From positions 124,001 to 188,000 of the forward strand of contig CDRNVI010000020.1 of the NCBI GenBank assembly GCA_977017575.1: a stretch of 64,000 bases of DNA. The letters run 5' to 3'. The notes beneath the pieces are model-generated. The model was not told where the DNA came from and made no database searches. It saw only the letters and a list, made by a program, of their open reading frames with translations. Each line of letters starts with the position of its first letter. The first letter of the stretch is position 1. Made by a program: the position numbers and the translations under genes. Below are positions 9,199 through 18,956 of the stretch, piece after piece. Origin of the DNA: Paramoeba atlantica. Taxonomy: Eukaryota > Discosea.

Positions 9199-10416
9199 GG
9201 TCAGATTGAACGAACTTTGCACACTTTTCAAAAAAAATCCTAAAAGTAACTAAAAATCAACGAATTTCAAAGAAAATCAAAACTACGAACATAAGACTAT
9301 TTCCGCACAAAACAACGCCACATCCAACAAAACTCGTACCAACGGGCTTTGTTCTGGAACCCGTAAGGAACCATTACACTTCTCAGTTATGGCTCGGAGT
9401 CGTGCCTTTCTTGAAGACTCTGACCTACCCAAACTACCCCCCTCACACACTAACCTTTTCTTTAGCATCGAATTCGCCCCCTCAACAGTATTAGTGTGCA
9501 CCCCCTCTTCAGTTATCCATTCATTTCGGTGAATAACTTCACTCCAACGGTACTTGCCGTCGAATCCAGGAGCGTTGTGCGTCGCCCCGTCTGTCCATAT
9601 CCTTGTACGGGGCCCGCGAGCCATTTCCTCAACGAGGGATACCAGAGTTGAGCCTTTTTTGTCTGGCACCGGTGTCACATAGATTTCACGAAGTTTTCCG
9701 CCCCTTGTTGTGTCACACAAGGTTTAAGCAACCTCGCTACCGGCCTGACGCACTCTCCGGTTTCGATTCGGGCCTCCGACTTTAATCTTGGGGAAAAAAG
9801 TCTCATCAACCTGCATGTAGTCAATCTTACCGTTCGCCTCCAGGCGTCGATATTGATGGGCCCATGCAGTGATGCGGTCCATAGTCTGTCGGAATTTGCA
9901 CGCTGTCCTCTCAGAAAACAAGCATTCTTCGGCCATGTGCTTCCCCTACATTGAACGCGAGTAGCAGATCAATGCGATGACTAGTTGCTTTGGTGGGATC
10001 TTAGACTTGGAAGGAAGAAGGGGGGATTCCAAGGAATAACGGGCCCGACAAGTACGTATGGGGCACTGCCACTGACCATTCTGAACAACACATGTCGTTA
10101 ATGAGTGGCCTCGCTCACACTTCACAAGTTGGGCTACAAGATGGTGCCCTTTAAGCCAGTGAAGGCACTTCAAGTCATCCCATTGCCCCACCTCACTTAA
10201 CGGAAAACGTATAGAACAGTTCATCTCATGGCATCCGCAGCAAAACCCATCATCCAAATCATTCATCATGATTTCACCAGTAGCTGAGAGCGTAAAAAAG
10301 TCAAAAATACTAGCAAAGACTCTAATCTATGTATTTAGCAAGAAACAGAAACTAAAAAAATATATAAAAAAAATCGTATTTTTTGAAAAAATGTGCAATC
10401 TTCGTTCAATTCCACC
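9199..10416 (-). mobile_element. Merlin-family DNA transposon, inactivated, with 8-bp target duplication
   Basis: The element is bounded by imperfect terminal inverted repeats: GGTCAGATTGAACGAACTTT at 9199-9218 against the inverse of 10397-10416, with similarity continuing to about 9239 and 10375. It is flanked by an exact 8-bp direct repeat GCTTATTT (9191-9198 and 10417-10424), the size of target duplication known for Merlin elements. The only gene is the broken transposase on the minus strand. Its ends share no long identity with those of the element at 17517-18827, so this is a second Merlin lineage. Confidence 0.85.
9283..10269 (-). pseudogene. Merlin/ISXO2-like transposase pseudogene
   Basis: One reading frame runs from 10269 to 9283 and is interrupted by two in-frame stops, TAG at 9946-9948 and TAA at 9724-9726, without frameshift. 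The N-terminal part has a cysteine-rich zinc-binding segment (VKCERGHSL, QWQCPIRTCRARY). The catalytic domain shows MQVDETFFPK (first D), RIWTDGAT (second D) and HTNTVEGANSMLKK (the N-x-x-E position), the expected DDE pattern of ISXO2-type transposases. Length (about 329 codons) fits the family. Because only stops have accumulated and the ends are still clear, inactivation appears fairly recent. Confidence 0.8.
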
Positions 10417-10555
10417 GCTTATTTTATACATTGGAATGGCTTAGCAACAAAGTGTGCGCCCGTCTTCGTCCAACTGACATTTTTTCACGCTCCATCCCTC
10501 TAAGTATACATGTATAATAAATATTCCTTGGCTTTAGAAAATACTAATTCCTTGA

Positions 10556-11884
10556 TTTTTCCATAGCGTCTGAGTTACATGCCGAGCGAAGAAGAAAATA
10601 TAGATACCAAAAGGATATGCTAAATGAGGTAGACGCCAAAATTTCACTGTTGGGAACAGTTTCTACTTTGAGAATAACACAATAACGTAATACAGTTCTG
10701 TTCGTTAGTACTAAGCTTATATTCAATTCAAGTCGTAGTTTCTTAAATATTTCAGAATAAGTGTGATTCAAGAAACTCCAACAGGAAATTTTGCTTATTT
10801 GCGTCTATAGAAAATCCTTTTATAAATAAAATATCTTTTTCCATAGCGTCTGAGTTACATGCCGAGCGAAGAAGAAAATATAGATACCAAAAGGATGTGC
10901 TAAATGAGGTAGACGCCAAAATTTCACTGTTGGGAACAGTTTCTACTTTGAGAATAACACAATAACGTAATACAGTTCTGTTCGTTAGTACTAAGCTTAT
11001 ATTCAATTCAAGTCGTAGTTTCTTAAATATTTCAGAATAAGTGTGATTCAAGAAACTCCAACAGGAAATTTTGCTTATTTGCGTCTATAGAAAATCCTTT
11101 TATAAATAAAATATCTTTTTCCATAGCGTCTGAGTTACATGCCGAGCGAAGAAGAAAATATAGATACCAAAAGGATGTGCTAAATGAGGTAGACGCCAAA
11201 ATTTCACTGTTGGGAACAGTTTCTACTTTGAGAATAACACAATAACGTAATACAGTTCTGTTCGTTAGTACTAAGCTTATATTCAATTCAAGTCGTAGTT
11301 TCTTAAATATTTCAGAATAAGTGTGATTCAAGAAACTCCAACAGGAAATTTTGCTTATTTGCGTCTATAGAAAATCCTTTTATAAATAAGATATCTTTTT
11401 CCATAGCGTCCGAGTTACATGCCTAGCGAGGAAGAAAATATAGATACCAAAAGGATGTGCTAAATGAGGTAGACGCCAAAATTTCACTGTTGGGAACAGT
11501 TTCTACTTTGAGAATAACACAATAACGTAATACAGTTCTGTTCGTTAGTACTAAGCTTATATTCAATTCAAGTCGTAGTTTTTTAAATATTTCAGAATAA
11601 GTGTGATTCAAGAAACTCCAACAGGAAATTTTGCTTATTTGCGTCTATAGAAAATCCTTTTATAAATAAAATGTCTTTTTCCATAGCGTCTGAGTTACAT
11701 GCCGAGCGAAGAAGAAAATATAGATACCAAAAGGATGTGCTAAATGAGGTAGACGCCAAAATTTCACTGTTGGGAACAGTTTCTACTTTGAGAATAACAC
11801 AATAACGTAATACAGTTCTGTTCGTTAGTACTAAGCTTATATTCAATTCAAGTCGTAGTTTCTTAAATATTTCAGAATAAGTGT
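10556..11884. repeat. tandem array of a 280-bp unit, about 4.75 copies
   Basis: Units beginning CCATAGCGTCTGAGTTACAT start at 10561, 10841, 11121, 11401 and 11681, an exact 280-bp period; the copies differ at only a few positions. The last unit stops after AGAATAAGTGT at 11884, where the retroelement begins. The missing rest of the unit is found beyond the element at 16713-16821. Each unit contains a minus-strand open frame (MNHTYSEIFKKLRLELN...), but because it repeats with the array and lacks any family features I do not call it a gene. Confidence 0.92.
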
Positions 11885-12001
11885 ATAACCATGTTGGTCG
11901 TCCTCCGGTTCGACGGATTTGGTTGCTGTATCCAAGCGAAACTATAGAAATTCCAGTAAGTTTATCTTAATCGTCGCTTTTCACGAATAGCAATTTTCCG
12001 T

Positions 12002-13480
12002 CTAGGCTGATCCTCCCCGTCGGGATGGCGCATCCGCTAGATTTGTATCCGAACTTGTCCAGATGATTTCCCTGAACGTGCCCTTCACATAATAATCATT
12101 TCGCAGACGCTGCAACCACGACATAATAAGAGGAGGACCCGCGCACCAGCGGGACATCCATGATACTACATTCTTGTTGTCAGAGATAATGGTCACATTT
12201 TTTAATTTTCGTTCTTTACATTCCTTCAGACCCATCTCAGCAGCATACAGTTCTTTATAGGCGATTGGCTTCTCTTTCAACCAGGAGGGAAAAATACCAC
12301 TGCGATCTCGTAGATTCCCTGCTTCCCACCAGGCGAGACCCCATCTGCCCTGTGACGCGTCCACGTAGATACGCTCACTTTCATCTGCTGACTCTCCAAC
12401 GCTCCGGGGTGTGTTGATTTCGATACGATTTAGGAGTTCAATCAAGGCTGTAACAAATTCCGGTCGCATCCAGCAGGTCTTGTCCCAGTAGATCGGATTG
12501 CAAGAAAGAAACCGGGCTCTGTTGCGAATCCATAGCATCACCGTTATGTAGTCGCATTGTGCAATCCCCAGCACTCGTGCGGCCCAAAAAATAGTTCCCA
12601 GTACCTTCCACACTAAGCGATGTGAGGGCCTAGATTGGATTCGTTGAAGAGTTTCAAACGTGTTGCGCAAAGCTACCAACTTCTCAATAAATTCGCGGGG
12701 TAAACAAAGGGTCTTTCGAGATAGATCTACCTGAACGCCTAAAATGGTTCCCGCCTCTTGCGGCGGTGTTGTAACGACTAAAGTGGCTGAGACTTTTTCT
12801 GCTCTTACTAAAACTTCACCGATGTCGTTCTCCAAGTCCTTTGTTGAATTTGAGAACCGGTAGCCATTATCAATGAACATCAAGGTTTCACTTTTAGCTC
12901 CCGGTAAATGGTGAAGAATGGATGTAGCGGCATGTGCGATCTTCACTGAACTCTTCCACCCCATGGGTAATGTAGACCAAGCGTATGTGCGACCCGAAAC
13001 ACGAATCGCAAAGAATGGTAACGCCGCTTGTGGAAGATCGAATTGATTGTACCAGCTCTTCCCGTCTGTTTCGCAGAAAAAGTCGTGCCTCCGAATCATG
13101 TCTGCAATGTCAGATAACCCCGGAAGCTCTAATGGTCCGGGAACCATCTCCTGTATCTCGTTCAGTGGGATCGCATTTAGTATCGCTCTTAAGGTACGTT
13201 TTCTCTGTTTTGGAACTAGAAACGCTGACATCCAGATTTTCGCTTTTCGACGCGGTAATGGTTTCAAAATACCACTTTTCACTAAATCCCCTAAAAAGGG
13301 GGCGAGGTACTTGGATTCGCCACTGTAGACAGGTGTACATTTTGTACACGTCAAACTGCTAAAATGTTCATCTTCTAAGTATTTTAATATATTGACTTCA
13401 GCTTCCAGGTGTTCTGCTTGTGCTAGGCTTTTTAATAATTCTAAATTTAAACGCGTCGCTGGCATCGGGTCCAAAGGCCA
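12002..13480 (-). other. reverse transcriptase and RNase H part of the YR retroelement
   Basis: The segment translates to an RT of the DIRS/VIPER kind (SAFLVPKQRKRTLRAILNA, FCETDGKSWYNQFDLP, STLPMGWKSSVKIAHA) followed by an RNase H domain with RIYVDASQGRWGLAWW, AYKELYAAEMGL, TIISDNKN and NLADAPSRRG, that is, the D-E-D-D pattern. It is the 3' part of the element in its own orientation. The same RNase H type recurs in a host-like gene at 55102-56391. Confidence 0.75.
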
Positions 13481-13589
13481 TTGCGGCGGTTTCTGTATGT
13501 TTCTCTCGCTAAAAAGTTTTCCGGAACGCGCATACCCGTATGACGCGAACTCATATAATACTTTCCATGGCGAGGTGCCGACACCTATT

Positions 13590-15550
13590 GGTGCGGCGAC
13601 GCAGGCTCCACTATCTGTGATCGCTTCGTTTTTGTTGGGACATGTAGGTCCCGCTCTATATCGGTCTCCATCTCTCTTAAAGCTTCCATATCCTCCTGTT
13701 CCGCTTTTGCCAGTTGCCGCTCTTGTTCGTCCAGTTTGGCTTTTTTGAATCTCGCTCGTGATTGAACTGGGGACGCGTAGTCCGTCCCCGTTGGGTTGTA
13801 CAGGTATGCAGGAACTCTGTGCCTTTTTATCTGCGGCGGGGGATCGTAATGAATTATTGAGGCGGGGTTTGGTGGCGGCGTTGGTTGCGGAGGTGGGGTC
13901 CAATGATCTGCATCCTGAAACGTCAGGAAATTGAACGGGGTCGGCGGGGTGGCGAAACCGGGTGTGAGAAGTGGGGTGGCGCGGTTTGATGCTTCCTGAT
14001 ATGGGGTTGCTTCCCGAAGAGCATGCGGACATTCCCCCTGACCCAGCGTCTTCAGATGTGATGTAGCCGCGCGAGGGGCAGGAGAAACCCCCCTCGGATC
14101 CGGAGTATCTTCCTGAGGGACCTCGGACCGCGAGGCAGAGGGGGTCCTTATCGGATCTGGGCTTTCTGTCCGTGGTGTCGTGGCTAGAAATAAGGCCTGG
14201 ACTGGAGCATCTGTTTCCCGATTGATCTTCGGCTGGACAGGGCAAGGGGAAAGGGGAAAGTGTAATTGACTTCGAACACCCTGTTGCTGGGGGGCCGACC
14301 CGAAAACGGGGGTGGCAAGCAATTGAAAAGGAGGGGGGGTTCCAAACAGGTTTCGTAGTGCTGATGGGAATCGATGGTTTTGATCTCGTTTGCAAGGGCT
14401 CTCGGAAAACGGAGTAGTGAGTTCCGGTACGGTGGAAACAGGAACGCTTCTGGCCAATATTGACACTTTGTCGGGCGGGGGAAAATGTGGAAACAGGTTT
14501 GATAACGGAAATGCTCGTGCCACCTTTTGATACAGGGGTGTCTCGAACCTCTGGTGGTTCGAGCAGGGGGGGTTTAAACTCGTCGTTTCGACAGGTGAGT
14601 CCACGGGTATAAAACTGTCCTGTTGCTCCGATGGGTCCGCCTGCCTCATTTCGCAAGGAACCCTTTTCTCCATTAACCTGGAGAAAATTTGGGTCCCCGG
14701 GAGAGGTGAATCGATCTCGATGATCGACCCCCTCGTTGATGGGGTCCGCGGAGTATTTTCCAACGTAGTCGTTCGACTCTCTTCTACAGGAAATTCTGAA
14801 TACAGGGGAGCGGGTTGTCCTAATAGTCTGGACACTTCCAGACCTTTTACCGCTTTCGGATCCATATAGGATCCCAGGTACGCCCGGAGAGAGTTTTCCG
14901 ATACGTGCCGAGTCAAACATTGAATGTCTTGCGCTGAGACTTCCAAAGCCGCCATGTGTTGGAGCGCTCCCCTGCGAATGGAATATAGACTGAAACGGTC
15001 TCTCAGTCGAGGGTGATTCAGCGCCGCCGGTAATTTCTTCAAGGCGAGATTTAGAGTTCTCAATTCTACTCCCTCGAACCACTGTTCGCGACCTAACCGG
15101 CGAGCATTCCACAGAGACGTCCGAATTGTCCTTCTCCAGACCAGCGGGACCACCATTCTTATGCAGCGCGGAGTACTTCTTTCCTGATTCGTAACATTCT
15201 TGGTATGACTTAGCATCCATGTGAGTTTCGTCGTTCGCCTCGGAAGTCACTGACACTTCGTCTACGTCCAGAGCTAACAGTTCTCCAGGTCTCTGTCCGC
15301 TGAGCCAATAAACCATCACGAACGTTTTTTTGATCTCTGTTAACTGCGGTTGATCCAAAAATTGAATTACTTGTTCGTGGGTCATAGGATTTGCCTTTAT
15401 AGCGGGAGTGGCCCTCCTCATCATGGCCGCTTTCAAAGCGTCTATTCGAGCTATATCCAGTTTTACCCCCGAGAACGAGTACTCGTTTACCAGATGGCAC
15501 AGGTATTGTACCACCGTTTGACCTTTTACCTTCTCTTGGTCGTATAGATG
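13590..15550 (-). other. tyrosine recombinase and linker part of the YR retroelement
   Basis: Recombinase boxes are visible: SGQRPGELLALDVDEV (the first arginine region), SLYSIRRGALQHMAALE and LTRHVSENSLRAYLGSY (the second arginine/histidine region and the tyrosine). A long proline, serine and threonine-rich linker and a short charged coiled coil (KKAKLDEQERQLAKAEQED) separate this from the reverse transcriptase. Two long open frames overlap here; I cannot say which is used where. Confidence 0.6.
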
Positions 15551-16081
15551 GAGAGCGAAAGCTGCAAGCATTCTCTCTTCGTCTAGCACATATCCCAAGG
15601 TGTGGACTCCTTCCACGAAACTCACGAATCTCCTCCATATTCTTTTCATGATCTCCAGGAGAAAACTTTGGAATGATTTCCAGGAGAAAACTTTTCGCGG
15701 AAAATGTCTTCCGCTCGTCGCACGCAGCTGTCTAACACGTCTTCCGGAAGCTCTATATAAATTATGTTTTTCAAAATCTGATCGTGACCTAAAATATAAT
15801 CTCTGATCGGGACCTGGCCGGGACCAGGGCAGTTTACTTTCTCCACGGCACGGCCTCCCGAACAGCCGTACCGCGACAGGGGTCGTCCGGCCCCGGGGTC
15901 CCGTCACTGGGACGGGGGAGCAGCCGGAGATGCATAACTGCGACCTCCGCGCCCGCGGGTTCTCCCTCGCCCACTGGAAGCGAACCCGCGCCCTCCGCCG
16001 TTTTTTGCCTGCGATAGAGACACTGCGCCCTGAGCGATCGAACAGTTCTTGTAAAACTCCATAGCGGTGTCGTGAGCATTG

Positions 16082-16693
16082 TCATACCTTGAACCCGATC
16101 GGCGAACTTTTTAGAGCATCTTTCCATTGGAGCGCGACACGCCGACCCCACTTGTGTTTGTATCTGAGGAAAATGACGTTTTCGATCGCCGGAGTAATCG
16201 ACTTCATGGAAACTGCCTGGCCCCGTTTCACCAGCTCGTCGCAAGCCTCCAAGTGACTTTGGATAGTGTCTAATGCATCTTTTAGACCAATAGAATCTCC
16301 TGGCACAGCAGTCGGATCCGCAGAGTTTCCGAAGAGCTTTCGCACCTCGTGCTCTACGCGTTGGAGGAGCTGTCGACGCAAATTGTCAGAACAGTAATGC
16401 TCGGGTTTCCAGTGTTCCGGCTGCAAAACGTGTTCCTGTGGCAGGTCATGGATGGAAATATCATAAGCAGACGGCGAGTCGGACGCGCGCGCCACCATTT
16501 GTAAAGCTTCTTTATTTTGCGTACTTAAGCGGCTCAGATTGCCTTCCATACGGTCCAAACGCCCCATTTGAGATTGCAAATGCAGCATTCCTTCCTGCAA
16601 ACTCTGAAGTTGGCTCGCGCTAGACTCGAATTTCGAAGTTAATATCGACAGCTGACGCATGACGTCAGAAACGGAGGGCTGACTTTCCGGCAT
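16082..16693 (-). other. gag-like coiled-coil part of the YR retroelement
   Basis: This is a 203-codon ORF beginning MPESQPSVSDVMRQLSILTS with a heptad-rich region at residues 10-65 (LQSLQEGMLHLQSQMGRLDR) and a helical, basic C-terminal part. It is the first ORF of the element and stands in the gag position. Assignment rests on position and coiled coil, not on a recognised domain. Confidence 0.5.
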
Positions 16694-16712
16694 TGAGATG
16701 GCGGGAAATTAA

Positions 16713-16821
16713 TGTCGTAGTTTCTTAAATATTTCAGAATAAGTGTGATTCAAGAAACTCCAACAGGAAATTTTGCTTATTTGCGTCTATAGAAAATCCT
16801 TTTATAAATAAAATATCTTTT
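16713..16821. repeat. partial 280-bp unit on the far side of the retroelement
   Basis: These 109 bases equal the second part of the 280-bp unit (compare 11570-11680), from GTCGTAGTTTCTTAAATATT to ATAAAATATCTTTTT. The first 33 bases also occur at the other junction (about 11852-11884). Removing the element and one 33-bp copy would leave an array of five full units, so insertion into a pre-existing array is one simple reading; split direct repeats are the other. Confidence 0.8.
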
Positions 16822-16912
16822 TTCAACTGCAATTAGTTATACGTTCTTTTTTAATCATCGAAATTCTAATTATAGAAGTTTGGATGAATTCGCATCTGAT
16901 TGTACTTTACTC

Positions 16913-17398
16913 ATGAAGCGACGCGTAGGTGATGTAATCTGGACGTTTAATCCTAACAAACACGAAGGGTTTCAAAATTTACGGAACACGTATGGAAATG
17001 TCCGGGGGGAAGGGAAAGGTCACATTAAATCACAAACTTCTCTGGTACCTATTGCCGATGCAAGCGAGCGTCTTCGTGAAATGTACCGCAGTCGTGTACC
17101 TTTCTTTGATCTACGAGAACGAGCTTCCATAGCATATCAAGGTCTGCAACGCGCCGTCCCAATGAATTACCACGACATTATTTCAGGAGCTATTCGTCCA
17201 ATTCTTCCTCTAGACACAAAAGCCGCACTTGTTGTCATTGCTTCATCTTACAGAGGTCACAATGCTGTGCAGGCGCTTCGTGACTTCGGGTATCCTAACT
17301 CCATTTGGGTTTCCTTTGAAGATGTTTCTAATTTTGATCAAGTTGCTTTACGAGTAGAAAACCATACGATAGCGAATGAGTCAAAAGAATACCATTAG
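16913..17398 (+). CDS. rhodanese-like domain protein, probably without sulfurtransferase activity
   Basis: This is a 161-residue protein from the first in-frame ATG (MKRRVGDVIWTF). Residues about 55-140 read as a rhodanese fold: VPFFDLRERAS near the start (the D-x-R-E motif), HDIISGAIRPILP (the G-A-I-P turn), then LVVIASSYRGHNAVQALRDFGY where active rhodaneses have a C-x-x-G-x-R loop. A serine stands at the expected cysteine position, so thiosulfate sulfurtransferase activity is unlikely; a binding or scaffold role is inferred. The frame is open upstream to 16808, into the 280-bp repeat, with protein-like sequence (NYRSLDEFASD). The array may therefore have replaced the original 5' end. Confidence 0.5.
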   Translation: MKRRVGDVIWTFNPNKHEGFQNLRNTYGNVRGEGKGHIKSQTSLVPIADASERLREMYRSRVPFFDLRERASIAYQGLQRAVPMNYHDIISGAIRPILPLDTKAALVVIASSYRGHNAVQALRDFGYPNSIWVSFEDVSNFDQVALRVENHTIANESKEYH

Positions 17399-17516
17399 TC
17401 AAATTCCACCTGTCCCCGATTTTTAACATCTCATGTACATAAGATTATTACATAAGATTTACACGCTCATTGTTTAAGTGGCTAACTTAGACTGGAAAGT
17501 ATGTATTAAATGTAAC

Positions 17517-18827
17517 GGGTACAGACCACTTATATTGCACCCACTTTCAAAATAATAATACGAAGGTACTGAAATTTTTTCTTGTGCAGCGTAACTTTGC
17601 TCACTTTACCTCATTTGCTCTTTCCGCTTACTTTACATCAAAAAGTGTTGCAGCATACTCAAAGTCAGATCGTCTTCGGTTGCATCCGATGGAGTTTCAT
17701 CACCAGACCCTTCGGTTTCCTCAATACCTTCGAGTTCCACTTCATTCTTTATTGACTTCAAGGCGACGAGGAGAGCCCGCAGACGTTGTTGCCATGTTGT
17801 TTTCTTAAAAAATAAAGTATAGAGTGATACTACCTTTTCAGCTTTTTCTGGGTCCATAGAAAGTCTTCCTTGCCTTCGTATCGCACGCTTGACCGACGAA
17901 TGGCAAGATTCTGCGTTGTTGGTATGTACGCCATTTTCGGTGACGAAGCGGTATTTACCCTTTTTTCGGTGGTTCACAGTTCGGTGCTCTCGTACTTCGC
18001 TTAGTCCTCGGTAGCCACGCAATCCGTCTGTATTTGCGATGGACCGGTAGCTGTCTACCGTATACTTCCTTATCAGATTTGGTAGCGTGGAGGCATCTCG
18101 CTTTTCCACACGCTTCCATATAGTTCTTCCACAGCTCCCGTCTCTCTCGATACCCGTGATGGTGGCCATGCATATTGTTTTTTTACGATTCGCGCTACCT
18201 TGATGATATTTTCTTGGGAAGAGAAAGTTTCGTCTGCTTGTGGTGAGAGCCTTGAAAAGAGTGCTTGAAAAGGTGAGAGTTTCGTCTGCTGCGCATTTAT
18301 GAAATTTTGTTTCCTCGTTGCGCTTTGCCACCGCTTTCGAAATCCAATCCAGTAGCTCGCGTTTCCATTTAAAAACTGTATTTCGAGTTACGCAACATTG
18401 GGAGGCTATGCTGTCCATTTCAACTCTCTGGCACAGTTTCACCCAAAAAAGGAACTTTGATTCGGGTTTTTTTTGTTTGGCTGAAAAAAAAGGTGACAAT
18501 GTCGAGAGACGCTTTCGGCACTTATTATTGCCCTTGCGTCGCCAACAGATGCACAATGAATAATTTTTTTTGTGGGGAGTTCCTGGCGTACCGTGCGTAG
18601 TACAGAGCTCATTTTTCACAACGCTATGAGCTTTCAAAAATGAAGCGAAGCACGCGGGTAGATCTGCATCGTTCTTCCACCGAAGAATGCATCGAAGGTC
18701 TGCGCAGGTACACATTTTTGAAAATTTATCTTACAAATATTTCTAGGCAACTGGAGAGTAAGTAACCATAAGAAAAAAAAGGTACACAAAATTTGAAAAG
18801 TGGGTGCAATATAAGTGGGCATTACCC
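17517..18827 (-). mobile_element. Merlin-family DNA transposon with intact transposase and exact 8-bp target duplication
   Basis: Terminal inverted repeats of 37 bp (17517-17553 and 18791-18827) share an identical 22-base core, CCACTTATATTGCACCCACT plus TT, and begin GGGTA. The flanks are the exact direct repeat AATGTAAC at 17509-17516 and 18828-18835. The transposase ORF fills the interior on the minus strand. A 53-bp remnant with the same ends lies at 28643-28695. Clean ends, an exact duplication and an open gene point to a recent, possibly autonomous insertion. Confidence 0.92.
17633..18715 (-). CDS. Merlin/ISXO2-like DDE transposase
   Basis: This is a 360-residue uninterrupted ORF inside the terminal repeats. 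The N-terminal third has a cysteine-containing basic region (CICWRRKGNNKCRKRL) and a helix-turn-helix-like segment (IASQCCVTRNTVFKWKREL). The catalytic domain shows KCAADETLTF (first D), IANTDGLRGYRGL (second D) and GVHTNNAESCHSSVKRA (the N-x-x-E position), the ISXO2/IS1595 pattern. The acidic C-terminal tail (EGIEETEGSGDETPSDATEDD) is unusual for bacterial relatives. It catalyses cut-and-paste transposition of elements with the GGGTA ends. It reads against the host array, so its expression must use its own promoter or antisense transcription. Confidence 0.85.
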   Translation of the reverse strand: MCTCADLRCILRWKNDADLPACFASFLKAHSVVKNELCTTHGTPGTPHKKNYSLCICWRRKGNNKCRKRLSTLSPFFSAKQKKPESKFLFWVKLCQRVEMDSIASQCCVTRNTVFKWKRELLDWISKAVAKRNEETKFHKCAADETLTFSSTLFKALTTSRRNFLFPRKYHQGSANRKKTICMATITGIERDGSCGRTIWKRVEKRDASTLPNLIRKYTVDSYRSIANTDGLRGYRGLSEVREHRTVNHRKKGKYRFVTENGVHTNNAESCHSSVKRAIRRQGRLSMDPEKAEKVVSLYTLFFKKTTWQQRLRALLVALKSIKNEVELEGIEETEGSGDETPSDATEDDLTLSMLQHFLM

Positions 18828-18956
18828 AATGTAACCTTTTACTCTTAGAATAGTCTAATGTTAGGCAAGATACATTTCCACATAATTTAGTTTGTTGGCA
18901 AAATACATGTATGTTTGTAGAAGATCTGTACCTTTATTACACTTTGGTCTTTTGAC

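Larger units (their letters stand above)
11885..16712 (-). mobile_element. VIPER/TATE-like tyrosine-recombinase retroelement
   Basis: This fossil-type element of about 4.8 kb reads on the minus strand. Its parts in transcription order are a gag-like coiled-coil ORF, a tyrosine recombinase, a proline/serine-rich linker, and reverse transcriptase with RNase H. That order matches the kinetoplastid VIPER group rather than DIRS or Ngaro, where the recombinase is last. It lies inside the 280-bp array: a 33-bp piece (GTCGTAGTTTCTTAAATATT onward) is present on both sides. The array could be the element's split direct repeats or a target satellite. Parts lie in overlapping frames, which the family may use natively; the element looks nearly whole, with at most a few breaks, and therefore young. 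Confidence 0.75.

Noticed and set aside
9283-10269. In-frame TAG and TAA as evidence for a changed genetic code
   Set aside because: Host genes use TAA, TAG and TGA as normal stops at conserved C-termini; the interrupted frame belongs to a transposon and is best read as a pseudogene.
10752-11846. Repeated 60-99 codon minus-strand ORFs (MNHTYSEIFKK) as a gene family
   Set aside because: They recur only because the DNA repeats in tandem; the frames run through unit borders and show no domain.
10556-11884. Regularly spaced repeats as a CRISPR array
   Set aside because: The 280-bp period is continuous without unique spacers, the unit is far longer than CRISPR repeats, and the genome is eukaryotic.
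12002-15907. Reading the 1301-codon frame as one polyprotein
   Set aside because: Only its two ends carry recognisable domains in this frame; the middle is better explained by an overlapping frame, so I list the parts of the fossil separately.
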